A stretch of 13,206 nt of DNA from Anaerolineales bacterium (lineage in GTDB: Bacteria; Chloroflexota; Anaerolineae; Anaerolineales; Villigracilaceae): positions 1-13,206 of the forward strand of contig JANTFU010000030.1 of NCBI GenBank assembly GCA_024763295.1, given 5' to 3'. The first letter of the stretch is position 1, and each line of letters opens with the position of its first letter. The position numbers were made by a program, and so were the translations under genes. Below, piece after piece: positions 6,977-13,206 of this stretch. The notes beneath the pieces were generated by a model. It was not told the origin of the DNA. It saw only the letters and a list, made by a program, of their open reading frames with translations, and ran no database searches.

Positions 6977-7007
6977 TAGGGTAGGCACAGTCCTACCCTA
7001 TTTTTTT
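6977..7007 (+). terminator. Intrinsic terminator of the membrane FeS gene
   Basis: TAGGGTAGG (6977-6985) and CCTACCCTA (6992-7000) form a perfect 9-bp stem with a 6-nt loop, followed by seven T (7001-7007). It starts 6 nt after the stop codon. Confidence 0.88.
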
Positions 7008-7028
7008 CTCTAAAAACATTTACAGTCC

Positions 7029-7109
7029 CCATCCTAACCTTCCCCCATGCAGGAGAAGGAACTGGGTCTCCCCCCTTCGGGGGGAGATGCCCGATAGGGC
7101 AGAGGGGGG
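7029..7109 (-). repeat. Repeat family B, copy 1 (G/C-rich palindromic element)
   Basis: Read on the minus strand it starts CCCCCTCTGCCCTATCGGGC and ends GGAAGGTTAGGATGG, matching both ends of 12020-12135. It contains TCTCCCCCC/GGGGGGAGA (7067-7087, 9 bp with a 3-nt loop) and TGCCC/GGGCA (7088-7101). It fills the gap just before korD. Confidence 0.75.
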
Positions 7110-7141
7110 CGGTGAAAAATTACCTAAAGGAGTTTGAACTT

Positions 7142-7390
7142 ATGGCTTTAAAAGGTACGATCGAAGTAAATCCGATGCATTGTAAGGGCTGCGCTGTTTG
7201 TGTGGATGCCTGTCCGCAAGACGTAATCGCATTGGATATGGAACATCTCACGCCGAAGGGCTATCATCCGGCACATCTGATTGCTGAAGGTTGCACGGGC
7301 TGTGCGATTTGTGCGGTGGTCTGTCCCGATGCGGCGATTACAGTGTATCGGGAAGTGCGGCAGCCGCGTAAGAAAAAAGCGGTGGCGTAG
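7142..7390 (+). CDS. korD: 2-oxoacid:ferredoxin oxidoreductase, delta subunit (2x[4Fe-4S] ferredoxin)
   Basis: An 82-residue ferredoxin-type subunit that carries electrons from the catalytic subunits to external ferredoxin. It has two classic cluster motifs: Cys14, 17, 20 and 24 (HCKGCAVCVDACP) and Cys51, 54, 57 and 61 (CTGCAICAVVCP). The tail is basic (RQPRKKKAVA). I chose the ATG at 7142 because AAAGGAG (7126-7132) sits 9 nt upstream; an in-frame GTG at 7112 would overlap that site. It is first in the order delta-alpha-beta-gamma, the same order as oorDABC of epsilonproteobacteria. A terminator (6977-7007) and a repeat separate it from the upstream gene. No clear promoter was found. Confidence 0.88.
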   Translation: MALKGTIEVNPMHCKGCAVCVDACPQDVIALDMEHLTPKGYHPAHLIAEGCTGCAICAVVCPDAAITVYREVRQPRKKKAVA

Positions 7391-7406
7391 TGCGCACTGC
7401 GTAAAA

Positions 7407-7452
7407 CGTATTGCGTAAGGAAGACATTACGAAATACGCAACACGCAATACG
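7407..7452. repeat. Palindromic repeat in the korD-korA gap
   Basis: CGTATTGCGT (7407-7416) is exactly complementary to ACGCAATACG (7443-7452), with an inner GTAA/TTAC pair. Positions 7425-7445 are the exact reverse complement of 3714-3734 (21 of 21), so this sequence occurs at least twice in the window. Confidence 0.7.
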
Positions 7453-7522
7453 AGACTTTTTAGCAAAATTATCCAAGCAGTAACACCAACACAATTAGAC
7501 TCTACACAAGGAGTTTTTAAGA

Positions 7523-8650
7523 ATGGCAAAAGAATTATTGAAAGGCAACGAAGCATTTGCAGAAGCCGCAGTGCGGGCTGGTGTGGAAGGCTTTTTCGGC
7601 TATCCCATCACCCCTGCCAGTGAGTTTCTGGAATATATGGCAAAACGTATGCCCGCTCTGGGACGTGCCTTTTTACAGGCTGAAAGCGAAATCGCTGCGA
7701 TTCACATGGTCTATGGTGCCGCATGTGCGGGCAAACGTGCCTTGACGGCGACCTCAGGACCCGGTTTGAGCTTGATGTCTGAAGCGCTTTCTTATATCGC
7801 AGGCACTGAAGTCCCTGCCGTGGTTGTCAACGTGATGCGTGGTGGTCCCGGCTTAGGCAATATCGCCCCGTCTCAAAGTGACTACAATCAGATGGTTAAA
7901 GGCGGCGGACATGGCGATTACTTCCCGATCGTTTTAGCGCCTGCTACCGTTCAGGAAGCAATTGATTACATCACGCTTGCTTTCGATTTGGCGGATAAAT
8001 ACCGTTCGCTGGTCTTCATCGTCGTGGACGGCAATCTTGGTCAGATGATGGAATCCGCTGAACTGCCGCCCATGCGCGAATTGCGCAAAGAACCGCCGGA
8101 GTGGGCTGTTTACGGCGCCAAAGATCGCGATCCGAATATTTTGACCTCCATTTATATTGATCCCCCCGATGAAGAAATCACCAATATCCGCCTGCTGAAA
8201 CGCTGGATGGAAATTGAAAAGAACGAAGTCCGCTACAAGGAATATGACCTCGATGATGCCGAAGTTGCTGTCGTCAGTTTTGGGGTTGCAGGGCGTGTCT
8301 GCTCTTCGGCGGTCAAAACGGCACGGGAAGAGGGCATTAAGGTTGGGTTATTCCGTCCCATCACCGTTGCTCCTTTCCCGTTCAAACAGATCGAGGCACT
8401 CAGCAAGCGTGTTAAACGGATTTTAGTGGTAGAGATGAACACCGGGCAGATGCTCGATGACGTGAAGCGAGCCGTGGGCGGGCGCGTTCCGGTAGAGTTC
8501 TATGGTCGTATCGGCGGTGTGACGCCCTTCCCCGATGAGATACTGGATGAAATCCGCCGCATCAACGAAAGTGAAGATGCAATCGAAGATGGCATGGAAA
8601 AAGTCCAGTGGCTTGAACGCCTTGAAGAACGCATTGCGAGGGGGGAGTAA
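7523..8650 (+). CDS. korA: 2-oxoacid:ferredoxin oxidoreductase, alpha subunit (KorA/VorB family)
   Basis: Part of the thiamine-diphosphate enzyme that decarboxylates a 2-oxoacid with CoA to an acyl-CoA and reduces ferredoxin. The 375-residue chain opens with KGNEAFAEAA, then FGYPITPASEFLEYM (25-39), QAESEIAAIHMVYGAACAG (52-70), TSGPGLSLMSEA (77-88) and RGGPGLGNIAPSQSDY (106-121), all hallmarks of the alpha subunit pyrimidine-binding domain. A transketolase C-terminal-like domain starts near 255 (AEVAVVSFG). AAGGAG at 7508-7513, 9 nt away, supports the start. The close relatives I recall are labelled VorB (3-methyl-2-oxobutanoate), while the D-A-B-C gene order is that of the 2-oxoglutarate enzyme, so the substrate is open and the symbol is provisional. 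The last 27 residues are charged and helical. Confidence 0.92.
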   Translation: MAKELLKGNEAFAEAAVRAGVEGFFGYPITPASEFLEYMAKRMPALGRAFLQAESEIAAIHMVYGAACAGKRALTATSGPGLSLMSEALSYIAGTEVPAVVVNVMRGGPGLGNIAPSQSDYNQMVKGGGHGDYFPIVLAPATVQEAIDYITLAFDLADKYRSLVFIVVDGNLGQMMESAELPPMRELRKEPPEWAVYGAKDRDPNILTSIYIDPPDEEITNIRLLKRWMEIEKNEVRYKEYDLDDAEVAVVSFGVAGRVCSSAVKTAREEGIKVGLFRPITVAPFPFKQIEALSKRVKRILVVEMNTGQMLDDVKRAVGGRVPVEFYGRIGGVTPFPDEILDEIRRINESEDAIEDGMEKVQWLERLEERIARGE

Positions 8651-8669
8651 TGAGCAAGAATATTTCTTG

Positions 8670-8755
8670 TGATTTTGCGAGGCAGCACTACCGCCGAAGC
8701 AATCTCATGGAATATGAGACCGCTTCGTCGCAAAAGCACGCTCCTCGCGGAATCA
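8670..8755 (+). repeat. Repeat family A, copy 2, in the korA-korB gap
   Basis: About 86 bp, collinear with 4433-4520. The ends TGATTTTGCGAGG (8670-8682) and CCTCGCGGAATCA (8743-8755) are inverted at 11 of 13 positions. An inner hairpin pairs CGAAGCAATCTC with GAGACCGCTTCG. It begins 20 bp after the korA stop and ends 40 bp before korB, so it would be part of the operon mRNA. Confidence 0.8.
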
Positions 8756-8795
8756 TGGCTAACTTTGTTGGTATCTGTTTGGAAAGAGGTGAAAG

Positions 8796-9575
8796 ATGGT
8801 AATGGAAAAAGTTGATCTTAATTTGGTTTACGAGCGTCCCGAATCGCTGACTGAAACCACCACGCACTACTGCCCCGGCTGTACACATGGCACGGCGCAT
8901 CGTCTGGTGGCGGAAGTGCTCGACGAGATGGGCATTCGTGAAAAGGCAATCGGCGTTGCGCCGGTTGGCTGCTCGGTTTTTGCCTACGACTACTTCAACC
9001 ACGATTTCGTTGAAGCCGCTCATGGGCGCGCGCCCGCTATGGCAACCGGCATCAAACGCGTACGCCCCGAAAACACCGTCTACACCTATCAGGGCGACGG
9101 CGATCTGGCATCTATCGGCATGGGCGAGATCGTCCACGCTGCCATTCGCGGCGAAAATATCACCGTCATCTTTATCAATAACGCCATCTATGGCATGACG
9201 GGCGGACAAATGGCGCCCACTACGCTGCCCGGCATGAAAACCACATCCTCCCCGTTGGGGCGCGATGTTGAGATAGTTGGCTACCCTGTGCGCATGGCAG
9301 AAATGCTTGCCACCGCTGACGGCGCCAGCTACGTTGTCCGCCAAAGTCTGCACGACCCCGCACACGTCCGCAAAGCCAAAAAAGCCATCCGCAAAGCCTT
9401 CGAAGTGCAAGAGCGTGGTCTGGGCTTCTCCATTGTCGAATTGCTTTCCGCCTGCCCAACCAACTGGGGGCTGACCCCGGTCGAAGCTTTGCATTTTGTG
9501 CGCGACAACATGGTGCCTTATTTCCCGCTCGGTGATTACAAAGTCATCGACGAAGTGGCTAAGCTTAGAGTCTAG
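8796..9575 (+). CDS. korB: 2-oxoacid:ferredoxin oxidoreductase, beta subunit (thiamine diphosphate binding)
   Basis: The subunit that binds thiamine diphosphate and the proximal [4Fe-4S] cluster. Of the 259 residues, CPGC (Cys26, Cys29), GCS (Cys59) and SACPTNWG (Cys220) supply the four expected cluster ligands. The ThDP/Mg site is GDGDLASIG (100-108) through NNAIYGMTGGQ (128-138). AHGRAPAMATG (75-85) is also typical. AGAGGTGA at 8785-8792 is a strong Shine-Dalgarno. It lies close to the ATG at 8796 and 10 nt from an in-frame ATG at 8802, so the first two residues are uncertain. No residue in the motifs is missing, so the enzyme should be functional. Substrate specificity cannot be read from the sequence. 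Confidence 0.93.
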   Translation: MVMEKVDLNLVYERPESLTETTTHYCPGCTHGTAHRLVAEVLDEMGIREKAIGVAPVGCSVFAYDYFNHDFVEAAHGRAPAMATGIKRVRPENTVYTYQGDGDLASIGMGEIVHAAIRGENITVIFINNAIYGMTGGQMAPTTLPGMKTTSSPLGRDVEIVGYPVRMAEMLATADGASYVVRQSLHDPAHVRKAKKAIRKAFEVQERGLGFSIVELLSACPTNWGLTPVEALHFVRDNMVPYFPLGDYKVIDEVAKLRV

Positions 9576-9585
9576 AGAAAATCCA

Positions 9586-9634
9586 GTTCCTGAGCGGAGG
9601 GCTGAGCAGTAGCGAAGCCCGCAGTCGAAGGACG
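9586..9634. repeat. Palindromic repeat in the korB-korC gap
   Basis: GTTCCTGAGCGGAG at the left and CAGTCGAAGGAC at the right frame an inner GGGCT/AGCCC hairpin (9599-9603 with 9616-9620). The CCTGAGCG...TCGAAGG pattern is one I know from many bacterial intergenic repeats. It resembles, inverted, the CCTTCGACAAGCTC part at 10351-10364. Confidence 0.6.
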
Positions 9635-9743
9635 GTCTTAGCAAAGCCGCTCTTCGCCTACGCCGATGCCGGGCTTTGATACAGGTTACGCCCTACTCTG
9701 CTACCAGCATCGCCTTCGCTCAGAGACTGTATAGGAGACAAAA

Positions 9744-10295
9744 ATGGAAAAAAGTATTATTGTTTCAGGATTTGGCGGACAAGGAACCCTTTTTGCCGGT
9801 CAGGTTTTGGCTTATGCAGCCCTGGATGCGGGAAAATACGTCACTTGGATTCCCTCCTACGGACCCGAAATGCGCGGCGGCACTGCCCGCTGCACCGTAA
9901 CCATCTCGGATGAAGAAATTGGTTCGCCCCTGACGAGGAATCCCGCGATTGTGCTTGCGATGAACCTCCCCTCGTTGGACAAATACGAACCCCTCATGCA
10001 GCCCGGCGGCTTGATGTTGGCAAACGCCTCGCTCATCAACCGAAAAATGGATCGCTCCGATGTGCGCGGTATCTACATCCCCGCCGCCCGCATGGCAGAA
10101 GAGATCGGCAACCCCCGCCTGGCAAATATGATTATGGTCGGTGCCATGCTGGCAGCCGAAGAGGTCTTACCGCTTGATGTGGTCAAAGAAGCGCTCGAAA
10201 ACCACCTCCCCGAGCGTCACAAAAAGACCTTGCCCATGAATTTCCAAGCCATGGATCAGGGCGCAGCCTTTGTGAAGGATGCGATTGCGGCGTAA
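9744..10295 (+). CDS. korC: 2-oxoacid:ferredoxin oxidoreductase, gamma subunit
   Basis: The 183-residue gamma subunit, which forms the CoA-binding part of the 2-oxoacid:ferredoxin oxidoreductase. It starts EKSIIVSGFGGQGTLFAGQVL (glycine-rich GFGGQG at 9-14) and carries SYGPEMRGGTARCTV (38-52), the two family signatures. MNFQAMDQGAAFV near the C-terminus is also typical. AGGAGA at 9733-9738, 5 nt from the ATG, sets the start. The gap after korB is 168 bp because of a repeat. It is the last gene of the set; the terminator at 10532-10567 lies 236 bp downstream. Confidence 0.92.
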   Translation: MEKSIIVSGFGGQGTLFAGQVLAYAALDAGKYVTWIPSYGPEMRGGTARCTVTISDEEIGSPLTRNPAIVLAMNLPSLDKYEPLMQPGGLMLANASLINRKMDRSDVRGIYIPAARMAEEIGNPRLANMIMVGAMLAAEEVLPLDVVKEALENHLPERHKKTLPMNFQAMDQGAAFVKDAIAA

Positions 10296-10341
10296 AAAGA
10301 GAAGTTTGTTAAACCTGAGTATAAGTAATGTGGTAAAACCT

Positions 10342-10423
10342 GCCCCCTCCCCTTCGACAAGCTCTGGACACCGCCAGCCTCCCCCAAATGCGCCGATAGT
10401 GCTGTCGAATTTAGGGGAGGGGC
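10342..10423. repeat. Long-arm palindromic repeat downstream of korC
   Basis: GCCCCCTCCCCTTCGACA (10342-10359) pairs with TGTCGAA (10403-10409) and GGGGAGGGGC (10414-10423), with a 4-nt TTTA bulge, around a loop of about 43 nt. The remaining gap to 10531 is T- and G-rich and holds no gene. Confidence 0.6.
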
Positions 10424-10531
10424 GGCTACTTCCCCTCAAATTCCATGCTTTTGGCATTTTTGGGGATAAAGGGGGGCTGTTTTTTCATCATAAAATACCA
10501 GAAAACTTTTGCTCAAGTACTTAGAAGAGTG

Positions 10532-10567
10532 AGAGACCGAGTATCTCCGAGATACTCGGTCTCTTTT
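10532..10567 (+). terminator. Strong intrinsic terminator of the kor cluster
   Basis: AGAGACCGAGTATCTC (10532-10547) is exactly complementary to GAGATACTCGGTCTCT (10549-10564), so about 14 bp can pair around a small loop, and a T-run (10564-10567) follows. It separates korDABC from the sulfotransferase gene. Confidence 0.82.
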
Positions 10568-10583
10568 CATTCCTACATCCCAG

Positions 10584-10612
10584 TTTACTGATTCCCTGCA
10601 CACTGATACAAT
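10584..10612 (+). promoter_or_regulatory. Extended -10 promoter of the sulfotransferase gene
   Basis: TTTACT (10584-10589), exactly 17 bp, then TGATACAAT with the -10 TACAAT at 10607-10612 and a TG extension. Predicted start is near 10619, giving a leader of about 31 nt. It sits directly after the terminator. Confidence 0.6.
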
Positions 10613-10649
10613 CGCCCAGCAATTCTAACGAAAAGAGACCTCTGTTTTT

Positions 10650-11846
10650 ATGAGCTATAATTTCCGCCTTTTCTGGCATATTAACTATTACGCTTGGTTT
10701 AAATCTGCAAACACCCCGGGACGCCTAACCCGCAAGCGCATCATCTTTTTGCTGCTTTTCTACATCGTCTGGATACCGGTTTCGCTTTTCAACTGGCTCT
10801 GCTTCGCACTCGATGACTTGCTCTTCCCTGCCTATAAAAAACAGCCCATCGAAAAACCGCTCTTCATCATTAGCAATTATCGTAGTGGTTCCACCTTTCT
10901 GCATCGTGTCCTTTCGCAAGACCAAAACTTTACCAGCATGCGTACTTGGGATATGTACATCACCCCTTCCATCACGCAGCGCAAACTGGTTAAAGCGATC
11001 GACGCGATTGATAAATTGATCGGCAGCCCCTTGCGGCGTCTCGTCATCGCCATCGACAAAGTTGGTCTCCAAAAAGTTGACATCCATCCAATCTCTTTCC
11101 TCGAGCCGGAAGAGGACGAAAATATCCTGCTGCAAAACTGGTCGAGTCTGATTGTTTCGTACCTTTTCCCTTTCTGGGATGAACTTCCTCCATACGCTTA
11201 CTTTGACCGAGACCTGCCGCCGCGCGAAAAGCAGAAGATAATGGCTTTTTATAAGTCGATGCTACAACGTCACCTCTACGCAACGGGTGTGCCCCATTTT
11301 GTTTCTAAAAACCCCTCTTTTAGCGCCAAAATTGCTACACTGAAGGAATTCTTTCCCGATGCGCGCATTATCTACCTCGTGCGTAATCCGCTTGATATGC
11401 TCCCTTCGACAGTTTCATGGCTCAACTACGCGTGGAATGTTTTTAGCGAACCCGCTGAAAAATATATCTATACTCAAGAAATTTGCGAATTTTCACAGCA
11501 TTGGTACCGCTATCCGCTCCAATACCTCGACGAGAACCCATCTCCAAATCATTTGATTTTGCCCTATCACGACCTGATTAAGAACCCCATCGACGTGGTA
11601 GAAAAATTCTACGCCCAATTTGGTTACAAAGATTATCCAACACTTGAAGACGACCTGCTGAATGGCATCAAAGCCACCGAAGCGCGTCGTGCCAAACACG
11701 AATACTCCTTTGAAGAAATGGGCTTCACCCGCGAGCGCCTCGTCGAAACCTATGCGGATATTTTTGAGCGTTTTGGCTTTGACAAACGCGAACCGCTTGC
11801 TGTCGAATTTACCGAAACCCCAATCCTTGAGCTGCAGATTAAATAA
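10650..11846 (+). CDS. Sulfotransferase family protein (PAPS-dependent type) with N-terminal membrane helix
   Basis: A 398-residue protein. Family members transfer sulfate from PAPS to hydroxyl or amino groups of lipids, sugars or small molecules. The 5'-phosphosulfate loop is ISNYRSGSTFLHRVLS (74-89), close to the RSGTT form, and the 3'-phosphate motif is IIYLVRNPLDMLPSTVSW (240-257). A hydrophobic segment at about 31-54 suggests it is tethered to the membrane with the catalytic part on the cytoplasmic side. It most resembles the Sulfotransfer_3 family. The ATG at 10650 has only a weak Shine-Dalgarno (AAAGAGA, about 12 nt away). The gene is monocistronic between its own promoter and a repeat. 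No PAPS synthesis or glycan genes are nearby, so the acceptor is unknown. Confidence 0.85.
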   Translation: MSYNFRLFWHINYYAWFKSANTPGRLTRKRIIFLLLFYIVWIPVSLFNWLCFALDDLLFPAYKKQPIEKPLFIISNYRSGSTFLHRVLSQDQNFTSMRTWDMYITPSITQRKLVKAIDAIDKLIGSPLRRLVIAIDKVGLQKVDIHPISFLEPEEDENILLQNWSSLIVSYLFPFWDELPPYAYFDRDLPPREKQKIMAFYKSMLQRHLYATGVPHFVSKNPSFSAKIATLKEFFPDARIIYLVRNPLDMLPSTVSWLNYAWNVFSEPAEKYIYTQEICEFSQHWYRYPLQYLDENPSPNHLILPYHDLIKNPIDVVEKFYAQFGYKDYPTLEDDLLNGIKATEARRAKHEYSFEEMGFTRERLVETYADIFERFGFDKREPLAVEFTETPILELQIK

Positions 11847-11851
11847 ATTTT

Positions 11852-12000
11852 GGTAGTGGTCAAAATTGACTGATCAAAGATTTGTGGCAAACCCTCCCTG
11901 CGTCGTCCTCGGCGCAGGTTTTTCTCACAAAGCGCCGCCGAGGACGGCGGCTAGAGCCAAGAGGCAGAGCAGATGAAATCAGTCAAAATTTACCATCACC
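11852..12000. repeat. Nested palindromic element downstream of the sulfotransferase gene
   Basis: The ends (11852-11874 and 11978-12000) are inverted at 18 of 23 positions, including a shared TTGACTGAT. Inside, GTCCTCGGCGC pairs with GCGCCGCCGAGGAC with a 3-nt bulge (about 11907-11946). Eight T follow at 12003-12010, so the whole could also end the sulfotransferase transcript. No coding sequence inside. Confidence 0.55.
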
Positions 12001-12019
12001 TATTTTTTTTACCAAGCAG

Positions 12020-12135
12020 CCCCCTCTGTCCTTTGGACATCTGGTGAAGAAACTGCTCTGCATCCTCCCGATGTGGGGAGAATGTGTCTCGGTTGTGAGA
12101 CCTGTCCCTTCCCCCTCAGGGAATGTTAAGGATGG
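12020..12135 (+). repeat. Repeat family B, copy 2
   Basis: It starts CCCCCTCTGTCCTTTGGACATCT and ends with GGGAATGTTAAGGATGG, matching both ends of the minus-strand reading of 7029-7109, while the centre has diverged. The two copies lie in opposite orientation. It lies between the sulfotransferase and mutS2, which converge. Confidence 0.7.
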
Positions 12136-12183
12136 AGAATTAATGCGGATAATCCAGGTAAAATAAGCCATCCGCTTAAGGGC

Positions 12184-12216
12184 AAAAAAACAGGCTGATG
12201 TTTATCACCAGCCTGT
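12184..12216 (-). terminator. Intrinsic terminator of mutS2
   Basis: On the minus strand ACAGGCTG (12216-12209) and CAGCCTGT (12197-12190) form an 8-bp stem, with an inner TGAT/ATCA pair, followed by seven T (12190-12184). It lies 100 nt past the mutS2 stop. Confidence 0.8.
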
Positions 12217-12315
12217 CACTCTTTAACAGAATCCCTCTAAAATCTAACGGCTAACAACTAAAGCCCCCTCACGCCTTCCCGTACACAAAAAACTGAATAT
12301 CCAAACCCGCGCTGC

Positions 12316-13206
12316 TCAAAACCTTACTACGGTCACGCCCGCACCGCCTTCATCGGGTTTGCCCTCTTCAAAAGACTTCACATGCGGATTATGGCGCAAC
12401 GCATCCCGAACTACTTCGCGCAAACGCCCCGTCCCTTTGCCGTGTACAATCCGTACAAAGGGCATCCCGCCGATATAGGCTCTGTCGATATAATTTTCCA
12501 AAATATCAAGTGCATCGTCTGCGCGTTCACCGCGCATATCAAGTTCCAGCTTTGGCAGCGCACCAATTGTCTCTCGTATACTTGTCGTTTCGACTTCTGT
12601 CTTTTCGCGTGCGGCGCGTTTTTTCAAAGTCACATTCTTTAACTTTGCCCAAGTTCGTAGCGCGCCGATTTGCACTTCGACTTCGCCTTTCCCTAAAGAT
12701 GTCACCACGCCCTCGGTTCCCAAACTCTTTAATAAAACCGTATCGCCAACTTCAGGATCACCTCTGAGCACTTTTTCCTGATGACCTGATTCCTGTTTCC
12801 TGATTACTTTTTTCTTCTTAACTGGTTCTGGGATTTTCTGCTCAACAACCTTAATCTCCTCTTCAACCGAATCAATCTCTTCGAGCGGTTTTTCCGCCTC
12901 GCGCAGTCTCCGCTTCATCTCCTGAATTTCGGTTTGCAACGCTTCGAGTTGGTGTTGTGCCTCGGCGCGTGCCTGATTCAAAATCTTGGCGCGCTCTTCT
13001 TCAATTTTTTCGAGTTTCTCATCCAATTTGCGGCGCTGACGGTGGATGTCGATGCGCGCGCGTTGGGCTTTGTTGCGTTCCTTGCGTGCTTCCTTGCGCT
13101 GACGATGGATGTCTGCGAGCATATCGTCTGTGCGGATGTCATTAGGGTCGATCTCGCCTTTTGCCGCATCCAAAACCGATTGGGGCAGACCCAGCCGCTT
13201 CGCAAT
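12316..13206 (-). CDS. mutS2: MutS2 family endonuclease (C-terminal part; N-terminus beyond window edge)
   Basis: MutS2 is an ATPase and Smr nuclease acting on branched DNA; in some bacteria it suppresses recombination or rescues collided ribosomes. The 296 residues here begin IAKRLGLPQSVLDAAK, the sequence that follows the ATPase domain in the family. A long charged coiled coil (about 30-125) comes next, then a small beta-rich KOW-like domain (about 145-185, GDTVLLKSLGTEGVV), and a C-terminal Smr domain with LDMRG (near 221) and HGKGTG (near 252). Both Smr motifs are intact. The frame is open to the right edge. The gene ends VVRF-stop and converges with the sulfotransferase gene; its terminator is at 12184-12216. 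Confidence 0.94.
   Translation of the reverse strand: MAKRLGLPQSVLDAAKGEIDPNDIRTDDMLADIHRQRKEARKERNKAQRARIDIHRQRRKLDEKLEKIEEERAKILNQARAEAQHQLEALQTEIQEMKRRLREAEKPLEEIDSVEEEIKVVEQKIPEPVKKKKVIRKQESGHQEKVLRGDPEVGDTVLLKSLGTEGVVTSLGKGEVEVQIGALRTWAKLKNVTLKKRAAREKTEVETTSIRETIGALPKLELDMRGERADDALDILENYIDRAYIGGMPFVRIVHGKGTGRLREVVRDALRHNPHVKSFEEGKPDEGGAGVTVVRF

Noticed and set aside
8688..9644. Long minus-strand open frame (318 codons) opposite korB
   Set aside because: It is antisense to korB, which has all family motifs; the frame is open because of codon bias, crosses the family A repeat, and its product resembles nothing I know.
11882..12166. Small plus-strand open frame of 94 codons after the sulfotransferase
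   Set aside because: It runs through two palindromic repeats, has no ribosome-binding site and no recognisable product.

Overview
This window looks like chromosomal DNA of an anaerobic or facultative bacterium. I infer a member of Chloroflexota, probably Anaerolineae. The basis is the mix of a four-subunit 2-oxoacid:ferredoxin oxidoreductase, a membrane FeS oxidoreductase of the heterodisulfide-reductase type, MutS2, a lipoprotein-type penicillin-binding protein, and unusually dense short palindromic repeats between genes. No rRNA, tRNA, complete insertion sequence, CRISPR array or phage gene was seen, and the taxonomy is an inference, not a reading.

Layout. Positions 1-2818 (minus strand): a maf nucleotide pyrophosphatase gene followed 3 bp later by a class B penicillin-binding protein gene that runs off the left edge. 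Positions 3005-3583 (plus): xanthine phosphoribosyltransferase (xpt), divergent from maf. Positions 3584-3963: a gap full of inverted repeats. Positions 3964-4326: a small YkvA/DUF1232 membrane protein. Positions 4327-4963: a 637-bp gap with a MITE-like element and stem-loops. Positions 4964-6970: a 668-residue membrane FeS protein (NarI-like membrane part, two 4Fe-4S motifs, two CCG domains) ending at a strong terminator. Positions 7142-10295: korD-korA-korB-korC, encoding the delta, alpha, beta and gamma subunits of a 2-oxoacid:ferredoxin oxidoreductase, closed by a terminator at 10532-10567. Positions 10650-11846: a sulfotransferase with its own promoter. Positions 12316-13206 (minus): the C-terminal part of MutS2, entering from the right edge, with its terminator at 12184-12216.

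How the genes may work together. KorDABC would oxidise a 2-oxoacid with CoA to an acyl-CoA, passing electrons to ferredoxin. The membrane FeS protein just upstream could exchange electrons between such a soluble carrier and the quinone pool. The terminator between them argues for separate transcription units, so the link is an inference from neighbourhood.

The most distinctive feature is the repeat load. Every gap in the korDABC cluster carries a different palindromic repeat family, two or three of these families recur elsewhere in the window, and one similar element appears to be inserted in frame inside maf, adding about 21 residues to the protein.
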